Shown one piece after another: positions 1 to 6,983 of a DNA stretch of 24,490 nucleotides (positions are counted from its first letter, which is position 1; every line of letters starts with the position of its first letter). Below the pieces are notes generated by a model. That model made no database searches and was not told where the DNA came from. It saw only the letters and a program-made list of their open reading frames with translations. The stretch spans positions 1-24,490 of IMG/VR virus record IMGVR_UViG_3300043467_002106; one strand, written 5' to 3'. The position numbers and the translations under genes are program-made. This stretch comes from a virus.

Positions 1-2
1 CT

Positions 3-179
3 GGTGGAGAATTGATATTTTGTGAAGTGAGTAAAGATTTATTGATAAACAAATTAATGACTCTAGTTCCAAGAAGAGGAATGGTTATCTTCTTTGATGC
101 CCTTAAGTCACACTATACTAATCCTATAATTAAAGGCGCTAAGTATTCTTATACCAACTTCTACTCACTAGAAGATTAA
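3..179 (+). CDS. C-terminal fragment of a 2-oxoglutarate/Fe(II) oxygenase-like protein (5'-truncated by window)
   Basis: The frame is open from the window edge and ends in TAA at 177-179, giving 58 visible residues. They start with GGELIF, continue with a P-x-x-G-x-V-I-F-F strand, and have a His in LKSHYTNP followed by KGAKYSYTNFYS. This order (GGE strand, P..G turn, distal His, basic residue about ten later) is the C-terminal half of the double-stranded beta-helix of prolyl-4-hydroxylase-like oxygenases. In that family the His is the distal iron ligand and the following basic residue binds 2-oxoglutarate. The next gene, eight bases downstream, belongs to the same superfamily, so this may be one of a tandem pair. 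The substrate cannot be told. Confidence 0.6.
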   Translation, partial: GGELIFCEVSKDLLINKLMTLVPRRGMVIFFDALKSHYTNPIIKGAKYSYTNFYSLED

Positions 180-187
180 GTTTTTGT

Positions 188-1096
188 ATGCAAAGTCTAG
201 ATCTAACATACAAAGAAATTTATCCTAAAATTTTTGTATATACTAATTTATTTCCGGACCATAAAAGCCTTCACACTATAATGAAAAAATCAGAAAATGA
301 ATCGCAGGGCAAGGGTGTTTATTCTAAATGGACTGATTGGTTTGTGTTTGGAAAATATTGTAGTTCAAGATATTACAAATTTATAATACAAGATATTAAA
401 GAATCTTTTGATAATGGTATTAGTTATGATTTTGATTTATATGAACAAGAGTTATTATTACATATTAGACTTAATGAAGCAGTAACAGCTGCAATTAGTA
501 ATTATGTAGCCATTAATGATGTGACCTTGCCAGAAAACTCTTATATATCAGATCAAAATATAGGTAGATATAATCCAGGAGTAGATACTGGCGAAGGCAA
601 GACTATGCAGTACCACACTGACTATGGGATTGGGGAATGGTATTGGCCGGGGGAAAAATTCTTATTAACTGCTACAACATATATGAATGATGATTATGAG
701 GGTGGGGAGATAATGTTTTCTATAGGTGATGAAATAATTAAGTATAAACCACAAGCTGGAGAGATAATTGTATTCCCTTCTGGCTCACCCTTATACCCAG
801 GTGGCGAACCTTACTTTCATGCGGTTGATGGAATAAAAAAGAGTAGTAAATTTTTAGTTAGAATGTATTTGAAACATTCAACTAAAGGTGAAAAAAAATG
901 GTATGATGGTGAAGAAAAATATGGCAAAGAAGAGTGGTACGAAATAGCCAAGAAGAGAGCCGAAGGGCACAACTCTATTGGCGTTTTTGGCTACAAGCCG
1001 AGATTATGTTCTGCTCTTGTTACCAAACTTTATGGCATTCCGATAGAAAGTTATGAAGTAAAGGAAGATATTTTTTATGATGAAGATGAAATTTAA
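188..1096 (+). CDS. 2-oxoglutarate/Fe(II)-dependent oxygenase, prolyl-4-hydroxylase-like
   Basis: This 302-residue protein carries the H-x-D iron motif at H143-x-D145 (YHTDYG), a GGEIMF strand near 172-177, and the P-x-A-G-E-I-I-V-F-P turn at 188-197. A distal His lies at H211, and a basic 2-oxoglutarate-binding residue is probably K221 or R225. These are the elements of the P4H-type jelly-roll hydroxylases. Phages and phage-like elements often carry such enzymes beside sugar and fibre genes, where they may hydroxylate proteins or sugars; the substrate here is unknown. It follows another oxygenase fragment by 8 nt and sits 13 nt before a nucleotide-sugar dehydratase. No good Shine-Dalgarno precedes the ATG, which may be translated by coupling to the upstream stop. 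Confidence 0.8.
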   Translation: MQSLDLTYKEIYPKIFVYTNLFPDHKSLHTIMKKSENESQGKGVYSKWTDWFVFGKYCSSRYYKFIIQDIKESFDNGISYDFDLYEQELLLHIRLNEAVTAAISNYVAINDVTLPENSYISDQNIGRYNPGVDTGEGKTMQYHTDYGIGEWYWPGEKFLLTATTYMNDDYEGGEIMFSIGDEIIKYKPQAGEIIVFPSGSPLYPGGEPYFHAVDGIKKSSKFLVRMYLKHSTKGEKKWYDGEEKYGKEEWYEIAKKRAEGHNSIGVFGYKPRLCSALVTKLYGIPIESYEVKEDIFYDEDEI

Positions 1097-1109
1097 AAAG
1101 GAAAATAAA

Positions 1110-2120
1110 ATGAGCAAAAGAGTATTACTAACAGGTGCTGGTGGTTTTGTAGGACATCACACATTAGAACATATTTTTAAAACAACAGATTGGGATGTCG
1201 TCATTAGCGATTCATTCCGTCACCGTGGAGTGACAGATAGAATTACTTCTATCAAATCATGGGAAGAAAATAAGCATCGAGTAAAACTAATCACTCATGA
1301 TCTTACTGTTCCATTCTCTGACGTAATGATTAAAGACATGGGTCATATTGATTATATTATTTCTATGGCTTCTGATTCACATGTAGATAGATCAATTACA
1401 GATCCAGCTCCATTCATAACTAATAACGTAGCACTTATAGTTAACATGCTAGAGCTTGCACGTAAGATCAAACCAGAAGTATTCTTGCAGGTCTCTACAG
1501 ATGAGGTATATGGTCCGGCTCCAAAGGGATATGCTCACAAAGAATGGGATACCATCCTTCCATCTAACCCATACTCTGGATCTAAAGCTGCACAAGAAGC
1601 TGCATGCATATCTTACTGGCGTACCTTTGGTGTTCCAGTAGTGATTACTAACACTATGAATATTATTGGTGAGCGTCAGGATCCTGAGAAGTTTATTCCA
1701 AAGATTATGTATTGTCTTGAGAAAGATATACCAATGACAATACACGGCACTCCTGAAAACATTGGATCAAGATTCTACTTGCACGCAAGAAACCAGGCTG
1801 ATGCTTTAGTGTTCATCTTGAAGAATCTACCAGCTACATCTTATCCAGATGCGGATAGACCAGATAAGTATCATATCGTTGGCGAAAAAGAGATTGATAA
1901 TCTTGAGATGGCTCAGCTTGTAGCTATGTACTGGGGCAAGGAATTGAGTTTTACATTTGAGGACTTCCACACAACAAGACCAGGACATGATCTTCGTTAT
2001 GCACTAGATGGAACAAAGCTTGCAGATGCTGGATGGGTAGCTCCTATGGCTCTTGAGAGATCTTTAGAGTTAACAGTCGAGTGGACTAAAGCTCATCCTG
2101 AATGGCTCTGGAGAGTTTAA
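1110..2120 (+). CDS. NAD-dependent epimerase/dehydratase, dTDP-glucose 4,6-dehydratase-like
   Basis: This is an extended short-chain dehydrogenase of 336 residues. The Rossmann glycine motif GAGGFVG lies at 9-15, STDEVYG at 129-135, the catalytic Y155-x3-K159 in NPYSGSK, and RPGHDLRY near 290-297. The last motif and STDEVYG are hallmarks of RmlB-type dTDP-D-glucose 4,6-dehydratases, which make the 4-keto-6-deoxy sugar precursor of rhamnose and related sugars. I start it at 1110 because an AAAAAGGA ribosome-binding site lies just upstream and the Rossmann strand then begins at residue 4. A start at 1077 would overlap the oxygenase and add 11 lysine-rich residues. It probably supplies a sugar for the glycan genes at 11-15 kb. 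Exact nucleotide-sugar specificity is not provable here. Confidence 0.85.
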   Translation: MSKRVLLTGAGGFVGHHTLEHIFKTTDWDVVISDSFRHRGVTDRITSIKSWEENKHRVKLITHDLTVPFSDVMIKDMGHIDYIISMASDSHVDRSITDPAPFITNNVALIVNMLELARKIKPEVFLQVSTDEVYGPAPKGYAHKEWDTILPSNPYSGSKAAQEAACISYWRTFGVPVVITNTMNIIGERQDPEKFIPKIMYCLEKDIPMTIHGTPENIGSRFYLHARNQADALVFILKNLPATSYPDADRPDKYHIVGEKEIDNLEMAQLVAMYWGKELSFTFEDFHTTRPGHDLRYALDGTKLADAGWVAPMALERSLELTVEWTKAHPEWLWRV

Positions 2121-2144
2121 TTCTTTAAATTAAACTACCTTCAT

Positions 2145-2177
2145 ATATTGGTTACTATTTAGATGTTAAACCAATAT
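2145..2177 (+). promoter_or_regulatory. Inverted repeat just upstream of the 2191 gene
   Basis: ATATTGGTT (2145-2153) and its exact reverse complement AACCAATAT (2169-2177) flank a 15-nt loop. No U-tract follows, so it is not a classical terminator. The right arm ends two bases before the GGAGG ribosome-binding site (2180-2184) of the next gene, so it may be a translational control hairpin, an operator or a transcript-stabilising stem. Confidence 0.45.
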
Positions 2178-2190
2178 GTGGAGGTATGTT

Positions 2191-2409
2191 ATGGCAGCAA
2201 AGAAGCCAGCTAAAAGAAATATTACAACTGTTAAAGAAGTTAAAAAAGATTTACCAGGAAAAGCTGTAATGTATTATGGTGTTCCAGAAAGACCATTTGT
2301 TTGTCCTTCTTGTAAAAAAAGTTTAGTTAAAGGAATAGTCTACGAAGACAACAGCTCTATGTATTGCTGCAGGGGATGCATTCCAGCTAAAGAAACCGCA
2401 TCAATATAA
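2191..2409 (+). CDS. Small Cys4 (zinc-ribbon-like) phage protein
   Basis: The product has 72 residues. A lysine-rich N-terminus (MAAKKPAKR) precedes a CPSC pair (C38, C41) and a second cluster CCRGC (C59, C60, C63), spaced like a zinc ribbon. I chose the ATG at 2191 because it has a strong GGAGG six bases upstream; an upstream ATG at 2176 lies inside a hairpin and before that Shine-Dalgarno. Function is unknown. The MAAKK-type basic start is shared with several tiny proteins at 18-20 kb on the other strand, so it may belong to the same class of small basic phage proteins. Confidence 0.7.
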   Translation: MAAKKPAKRNITTVKEVKKDLPGKAVMYYGVPERPFVCPSCKKSLVKGIVYEDNSSMYCCRGCIPAKETASI

Positions 2410-2431
2410 TCTTTACCAAAGGTATTAAAAT

Positions 2432-3395
2432 ATGGCAGATGACAATGTAACTGCAGCCGGTCGTAATAGGACAATGGTTCCAGCTAATTATGACAATATG
2501 AGCGATGATCAGTTGCTGTCTTTTTACCAAGGCGTTAAAACTAACTATGAAAAGCAGTTAATCATAGATCCTGACGGGAAAGCTTTTTTGCCTACATCTG
2601 AAGGTAGTCTACGCGCCACTGAAAAACAATTAAGGGCTAGAGGAATTCATCCTGATGATCCTGCGCCGAGTTCTGTTCCAGCAATGGAGGTTAAAGATAA
2701 AGGGGATGTTCTAGCTGCAGAGGTAGCAAGTAATAAGGGTGAAGCTCTTGCGCAACCAACTACTGAAGACCAACAAGAAATTGTTCAAGGGGATTTAGAA
2801 GCGTCTGCTGGAGAAGCAGGTCCTGAATCTATTCAAGATGCTCTTCAAGAAAAGGCTCAAGAAAAAGCAGAAGAAATTGCTAAAGAAAAAGCAGAAGGAG
2901 CAATTGGCCCAAAAACTAGTAATGATGGTCAGGTAAAAGGGACTCCAAAGAATGGAGTAAGAGTACGGAAAGCCAGCACCACACGTTTCTATCACTCCAA
3001 CTGCTTCAACTTCTTCCGTTGGTGCAGCTGTTAATCAGGCTGTTCAACAAGCTGCTCCCCCTCTTCCTCTTCCCCCTACTCCGAATGCTTCAGCTGTTGC
3101 ACAGCAAGCTCTTAAGGGGGCTGGACATGGTATGCCACCGGCTGGAGCACACACTGCTACTAAGGTTACAAAATCCATGAATGTTATGGATGAGTTAATG
3201 AGTTATGGTAAACAGCTAGCAGGCAATGTAGCGAAGGGGACTAAAGGATCTAAGAATGTTAGAGTAGCTGGACTTGCTGCTTTGGCTGCTGGTGCCGGTT
3301 GGGCTGCAGAAAGATTAAAGGGCAATCAACAGAAGGTTGATGCAGACTATAATAGAGAACGACAAATGAGGGAACAATTAATGTCAGATGGATAA
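2432..3395 (+). CDS. Ala/Pro/Gln-rich phage protein, two frames joined at a CGGA site
   Basis: Read conventionally, the ATG at 2432 gives a 200-residue ORF ending at 3034 with an odd Cys/Phe-rich tail. The +1 frame is open from 2961 and reads a natural continuation: KPAPHVSITPTAS, then a Gln/Ala/Pro-rich linker, then MPPAGAHTATK and a helical Ala/Gly/Lys C-terminus ending at 3395. The only in-frame CGG of the gene, CGGA at 2966-2969, lies in the short overlap. Decoding those four bases as one residue gives a single protein of about 320 residues. The N-terminal part includes a Glu/Lys/Ala helical stretch (about residues 140-165) suggesting a coiled coil. A separate gene starting at 3132 is possible (AAGGGGG upstream) but leaves the coding-like 2961-3131 stretch unexplained. 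Function is unknown; possibly structural. Confidence 0.7.
2966..2969 (+). other. CGGA +1 recoding site 1
   Basis: CGG is in frame with the ATG at 2432 and is followed by A. The zero frame runs into TAA at 3032-3034, whereas the +1 frame is blocked before 2961 by TAA at 2958-2960. The frame change must therefore lie between 2961 and 3034, and this site falls inside. Coding resumes with AAG at 2970. Confidence 0.7.
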
Positions 3396-3428
3396 TCTCC
3401 TTACTGAAATTTTAAGAACGGAAAACAA

Positions 3429-3779
3429 ATGAAAAATTATTGGCTTACTGAAATGGTAAAAAATACAAATTACAAGATGGCTCCAGCTGAACAAGAGTTT
3501 GTTAATGCTTTAAGATCTATTGCTAAAAAATATGGCAAGCTTTCTAATAGCGACGGCAATGGTATTTGGGTTGGATATGTTGAAGCATCCGAGAACGACA
3601 ACGCTAGCATTGGAGTTATGTGCAGTAACTGTTCTCAGTATGAGGGCTCTGGAGTCTGTAAGATCGTTAAGCAAAAGGTACAAGATGGCGGTTACTGCCG
3701 CCTTGCTGCTATTCCAGATGGCGTAGTCAACGGTAGTAAAAAAGACGACGACGACGACGATGACGAAGAAGAAGACTAG
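3429..3779 (+). CDS. Cys4 protein with polyacidic tail
   Basis: This 116-residue protein has four cysteines in a CxxC-x8-C-x12-C array (C65, C68, C77, C90, the last in YCRLA), suiting a metal or small iron-sulfur site. It ends in a run of seven Asp and three Glu residues plus Asp. Acidic tails of this kind can mimic DNA or bind basic partners, which is notable in a genome with many lysine-rich proteins. The gene ends in a CTAG tetranucleotide shared with the stop of the convergent gene at 3776. The ribosome-binding site is weak (AACGGAAAAC). I do not recognise a named family. Confidence 0.7.
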   Translation: MKNYWLTEMVKNTNYKMAPAEQEFVNALRSIAKKYGKLSNSDGNGIWVGYVEASENDNASIGVMCSNCSQYEGSGVCKIVKQKVQDGGYCRLAAIPDGVVNGSKKDDDDDDDEEED

Positions 3780-4033
3780 GGCTTTACTCCCCACTTACCT
3801 ATAGGGCAAGTAGCGTGTAGTAATTTAGTCTTTGCGGGCATAAAGCAACCGCATCTTGTACATGTTTTAGCTACCGTTAGATGGGGGCAATCCTGACAAA
3901 CAGAGTATCTATACTCTTGTTCATCATCAGTTACATATTCTGTATCTGGATTAGCAAAATCCCATGGACGTACAACGCCAGTCTCCTGACGTTCTGCGTT
4001 TTTCTTTTTCCATTCTTGCCAAGGTGTAGTCAT
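3776..4033 (-). CDS. Small Cys-rich phage protein (CxxC...CxRCGCFM..K..CPxGKW)
   Basis: The product has 85 residues. The C-terminal half reads SVCQDCPHL, then CTRCGCFMPAK, then CPIGKW, a conserved zinc-binding arrangement seen in small proteins of many large phages, as far as I recall. Role unknown. It is the last gene of the leftward late block, begins 4 nt after the stop of the 4038 gene, and converges on the rightward 3429 gene so closely that both stop codons share CTAG. Confidence 0.75.
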   Translation of the reverse strand: MTTPWQEWKKKNAERQETGVVRPWDFANPDTEYVTDDEQEYRYSVCQDCPHLTVAKTCTRCGCFMPAKTKLLHATCPIGKWGVKP

Positions 4034-4037
4034 AGTA

Positions 4038-4250
4038 CTATTCTACAGGAGGATTAAAGTTTTGTCCATCCCAAACATAGCCCTCTGGAATCAAGCTATC
4101 CGTAGCTATTACACTGGGATTACTACTCAAAATTGCATACAACTTTTCAGCAAACGCGTTTTCGTCTTTTTGCTGGTAAATACCTCGATTAGGAAGCTCC
4201 CCAACTACTTCATTGTCTAGTATTAGCATAAAATATTTCATAAAATCCAT
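4038..4250 (-). CDS. Small hypothetical phage protein
   Basis: The product has 70 residues, MDFMKYFMLILDNE... ending PEGYVWDGQNFNPPVE. The aromatic C-terminus (EGYVWDG) is typical of short phage proteins encoded next to fibre genes. The ATG at 4250 is supported by AAGGAA nine bases upstream; M4 is a weaker alternative. Its first 13 codons are duplicated directly upstream (4252-4308). No functional motif is seen. Confidence 0.65.
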   Translation of the reverse strand: MDFMKYFMLILDNEVVGELPNRGIYQQKDENAFAEKLYAILSSNPSVIATDSLIPEGYVWDGQNFNPPVE

Positions 4251-4251
4251 T

Positions 4252-4308
4252 TTACCATGTTCCTTTTTTATTGTCTAGTATAAGCATAAAGTATTTAATA
4301 AAATCCAT
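4252..4308 (-). pseudogene. Truncated tandem duplicate of the start of the 4038-4250 gene (18-codon ORF)
   Basis: This 18-codon ORF begins MDFIKYFMLILDN, almost identical to the start of the next gene (MDFMKYFMLILDN), then diverges to KKGTW and a stop one base before that gene's ATG. The DNA match covers about 40 bp with an offset of 58 bp, which is out of phase. It has no obvious ribosome-binding site, so it is more likely a duplication scar than a working gene. It does place the next gene's ribosome-binding site inside its last codons, so translational coupling or a leader-peptide role is possible. Confidence 0.55.
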
Positions 4309-4316
4309 TTCGTTGT

Positions 4317-5733
4317 TTAGAAGTCGGGATATCTGCAAACATCGCCACCGACAGCACGATATCCACCAAGATTACATTTCTCTACATCGACTGGCCCCAT
4401 CCACGAGTCATAACACGCTAATCCGGGGGCAACTCCTTCATACACTAGGTTCCCAGCTGAATCACAGTATACCCACCCGGTCGGGTTGAAAACACTATAT
4501 GTAGCATAAGGGTAGCTTCCTCCAGAAATTGCAAGAACACCTCCATCGGCTGTTGATGCCCATGAACCCGAGCATCCGCCCAAACTGCCACAAGTTGCAC
4601 CAGCAGTAGCAGTACAACTTCCACCGGCAGTAGAGGAGCAAGTTCCACCGCCACCGGTACAGGCTCCACCGCTACTGGTACAGGCTCCACCGCTACTGGT
4701 ACAGGCTCCACCGCTACTGGTACAGGCTCCACCGCTACTGACGCAGCCTGCAAAGCTACCACAAGCTCCATAAGAACCACAATCATAACCTAAGTCTTCT
4801 GTTGCCCCTCTAGTCCACTTGTAGCAAGTTCTTGTTTTAGTTCCGGTATTAGTTCCAGCCGTAGTTCCAGCCGTAGTTCCAGCCGTAGTTCCAGCCGTAG
4901 TTCCAGCCTTAGTTCCTGGTTGAGTTCCTGCTTTACTTCCAGTTTTAGTTCCACAAGACGCACAACCACTTGAATCAGTACAACTTACAGTACAAGCCAC
5001 ACTACAATCAGCTGTGCAGCTAGCTGTGCAGCTGGCTGTGCAAGCAGCTGTGCAGGCAGCTGTGCAATCAACGCTACAGGCAGCATCATTCGCATAAGAA
5101 CTGTATCCCCAACCTGTTGCTGTAGACGAAGCCGTACTGTAAGATCCAGCTCCATTTGCATTATTGGCCCTAACTTTAGCGTTGTAAGCAGCGGTGCTAT
5201 GGTAATGATCAACATTATAGGGGGAAGTTACATTAGTATATGTATTTACTAGCGTAACTCCATTGTATACCTGTATATCATAAGAAGTTACTTGGGCTAA
5301 AGTAGTTTTATTAGAACTTGAAGAATTTGCACTATTGCCAGCTGCGTTAACGGCATATAACATAATAGTGTATGTAGTAGATGCTGCAAGAGCTGCTGAA
5401 GATGAGCTAACTGTAGTCACCGTAATTGGAGAGGTCGTAGTTCCTGCAGATTTGAATGTAGAACCATTGTCTGTAGAATAATAATAATTTGTTATAGGAA
5501 GACCGTTGTTATTCCCAGCGGTAAAAGGAATACTTAGCGACACCCCAGTTGCTCCCGGAGATGACCAAGAAAATGTTGCATTGTTATTATCTTGAGTTAA
5601 CGATGGAGTAGAAACTGTAGCTGGCGAATTTATTGAAGTTGTTATTGTTCCAATTGTTGGTGCGACTGGTTTAGCCCCAAGACCAAATAGCCTTCCGCCC
5701 TTTGCTGGCTGCCATAGAAGAAATAAAAGGCAT
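4317..5733 (-). CDS. Cys-rich repeat tail-fibre protein with fibronectin III-like N-terminus, two frames joined at CGGA
   Basis: The ATG at 5733 has an ideal AAGGA six bases upstream, overlapping the previous stop, and opens MPFISSMAASKG before hitting TAA at 5671. From CGGA (5694-5697) the +1 frame continues RLFGLGAKPVAPTIG and stays open to 4317, giving about 471 residues. The +1 frame has no usable start of its own before an internal Met at 5543. The first 200 residues resemble fibronectin III-like beta domains (SITNYYYS, TTYTIMLYAVNAAG). The second half is unusual: CTAx tetrapeptides, AGTT repeats, then GGACTSS heptads. A compact C-terminal domain with five more cysteines may be the receptor-binding tip. 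It follows another fibre-like gene, so both are probably host-recognition proteins. Confidence 0.75.
4657..4740 (-). repeat. 21-bp direct repeat x4 in the fibre gene
   Basis: Four tandem 21-bp units, essentially identical, encode the heptad SGGACTS. Such near-perfect coding repeats expand and contract easily by slippage, so fibre length may vary between related phages. Confidence 0.85.
4852..4911 (-). repeat. 12-bp direct repeat x5 in the fibre gene
   Basis: Five 12-bp units (the fifth differs at one base) encode the four-residue repeat AGTT. It links the Cys-rich CTAx segment to the GGACTSS segment. Confidence 0.8.
5010..5069 (-). repeat. Degenerate 12-bp repeat encoding CTAx units
   Basis: Five 12-bp units around AGCTGTGCAGCT encode alternating CTAA, CTAS and CTAD, putting a cysteine at every fourth residue. 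The same period continues more loosely toward 4980. Confidence 0.75.
5694..5697 (-). other. CGGA +1 recoding site 2
   Basis: CGG is the thirteenth codon after the ATG at 5733 and is followed by A. The zero frame stops at 5671-5673, and the +1 frame is closed by TAA just before the ATG, so the change must occur in this roughly 60-bp interval. Coding resumes with AGG at 5693. Confidence 0.75.
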
Positions 5734-5742
5734 TATTTTTCC

Positions 5743-6495
5743 TTAGTAGTTTAAACTATAGCTACCGAGTATAACCCAAGCACTGGCTACTCTATGAAGT
5801 GTAAATGTAAATATATCTATCTTCGTTGAAGCAGAAGCAGTTGGAGCAGCGTTTGCATTAGCCCATTTATGTGTCACAGTAGAACCATCGGCTTTGATGA
5901 CAGTAGGAATGCCTTGTGTTGCACCTTGTTTCACTATAAGCGTAACAGAAACTGCATAATTATTATCTGTGGGTAGGTTTGTTATATCTACAGTAAATGT
6001 AGTTGCCCCAACTCCAGCATCAACGTAAAATATACCACCAGTATTATAATTACAGGTGAGTGTGCCTGATGATATTGTTATATTATTTACAACTTCTCGA
6101 ATCTGCTGTATGTCTGTCCTGCCGCTGATTATGGTTGGACCAGTAAAGCTTGCTGTAGCAGCACTTAGGGTAGACAGAGTGCCAACTGAAGTCAGTGAAG
6201 AACCTGTAATGGAAGAGCCAAGAGTGGTAGCAGATAAAACATCTGTTCCATCTACTTTATATGTTTTACCTGAAGCTATGTCAAAGCTATCATCTGTTTT
6301 TAAAACATTAGCAGCTGATCTATAAAGAGTCGTATCAGCAGTAGCTGATCCAGAACTCCATCTTAGTTTGCCACCTGCATCTATAGAGAAGTTTGGTGTA
6401 GCACTTCCATATGGGGCTATCTCCAAAGCTGTGTCTGCTGTGGTGTTAAATTTACGTGCACGTAAAAGATTGTAAAAATTGGGCATTGGCCTCAA
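5743..6495 (-). CDS. Tail-fibre or structural beta-rich protein
   Basis: The product is up to 250 residues, starting MPNFYNLLRARKFNTT after an optional three-residue extension. Short repeated beta segments follow (GKLRWSSGSATADTTLYR, LKTDDSFDIASGKTYKVDG), then a Ser/Thr/Ala linker and a C-terminal beta domain ending WVILGSYSLNY. This segment-plus-tip layout is common in phage side-fibre or baseplate decoration proteins. I give the TTG at 6495 because GAAAGG lies five bases upstream; the ATG at 6486 is the alternative and has only a close GAGG. It sits between a holin candidate and the Cys-rich fibre in the late operon. Confidence 0.65.
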   Translation of the reverse strand: MRPMPNFYNLLRARKFNTTADTALEIAPYGSATPNFSIDAGGKLRWSSGSATADTTLYRSAANVLKTDDSFDIASGKTYKVDGTDVLSATTLGSSITGSSLTSVGTLSTLSAATASFTGPTIISGRTDIQQIREVVNNITISSGTLTCNYNTGGIFYVDAGVGATTFTVDITNLPTDNNYAVSVTLIVKQGATQGIPTVIKADGSTVTHKWANANAAPTASASTKIDIFTFTLHRVASAWVILGSYSLNY

Positions 6496-6542
6496 CCAAA
6501 CCTTTCTAAATTAAAAGCCCTCGAGCTTATCTAATATAGTAA

Positions 6543-6785
6543 TTAGCTTTGTGCTTTTTTGTCTACTTTAGTAAAAACTTGATTGATTTCTGTGGTAGTT
6601 AACTTGCCGTCATCCAAAAATGCTCTAGACAAACCTTCTACTACTGTAGCGACTCCAGCCATACCGGCCATGAAACAAGCCTTCCATATAGGAACGCCAG
6701 CAATTGCACCAGCACCGATGACACCAAGGCCAGATGCTGCAAAGGTAGCTACTATTCTTAGGATTATATTATATGTGGTCTTCAT
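6543..6785 (-). CDS. Holin-like small membrane protein
   Basis: The product has 80 residues with two hydrophobic helices (about 7-32 and 35-50, Gly/Ala-rich) and a charged C-terminal tail (DDGKLTTTEINQ, VDKKAQS). Size and topology suit two-helix holins of the r1t type, which perforate the host membrane to release endolysin. Its ATG directly follows the TAA of the large surface-protein gene, with GAGGA five bases upstream. Other membrane functions remain possible; the endolysin gene lies about 4 kb upstream on the same strand. Confidence 0.6.
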   Translation of the reverse strand: MKTTYNIILRIVATFAASGLGVIGAGAIAGVPIWKACFMAGMAGVATVVEGLSRAFLDDGKLTTTEINQVFTKVDKKAQS

Positions 6786-6983
6786 TTAATCCTCATCATT
6801 CTTAATCATCGCATGGACATAGTGAACCAAGAAGGCACAACCTGTAGCTATGATCGTAATCTTTCTAGTTTCCCCAGACAGAGTTGCAAACACTACGACG
6901 CTACCTGATATGGTAAAAGCTAGTGCTGAAGTCTCCCTTGAGAATTTTTTAATAAAGCCCCATGGACTAAATTTCCTTTTCAT
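6786..6983 (-). CDS. Possible internally initiated 65-residue two-helix membrane protein (holin-like), in frame with the large ORF
   Basis: Inside the large ORF, the ATG at 6983 (Met 962) is preceded at five bases by GAGGAGG, the strongest Shine-Dalgarno I see in the window. The product would be MKRKFSPWGFIKKF followed by two hydrophobic segments and a short charged tail (IKNDED), a holin-like layout. Either the large ORF is a fusion created by loss of a stop, or the same frame yields both a long surface protein and a short membrane protein. The adjacent two-helix gene at 6543 could then form a holin/antiholin-like pair. Confidence 0.5.
   Translation of the reverse strand: MKRKFSPWGFIKKFSRETSALAFTISGSVVVFATLSGETRKITIIATGCAFLVHYVHAMIKNDED

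Noticed and set aside
1449-1745. Antisense ORF within the dehydratase gene
   Set aside because: It overlaps conserved RmlB motifs and has no coding signature of its own.
2900-3034. Random sequencing or assembly indels as the cause of the broken genes
   Set aside because: Not excluded, but random indels should not coincide every time with the only in-frame CGG codons and should not all be +1. Kept as an alternative needing read data.
4317-4600. Variable region of a diversity-generating retroelement at the fibre C-terminus
   Set aside because: No reverse transcriptase gene or matching template repeat is visible in the window.
4445-4786. Overlapping ORFs of 113 residues and others inside the fibre and surface-protein repeats on both strands
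   Set aside because: They are low-complexity shadows of repetitive coding DNA with no ribosome-binding sites or domain motifs.
4852-5069. CRISPR-like array suggested by short tandem repeats
   Set aside because: Repeats are 12 bp, contiguous without spacers, and encode protein repeats in the fibre gene.
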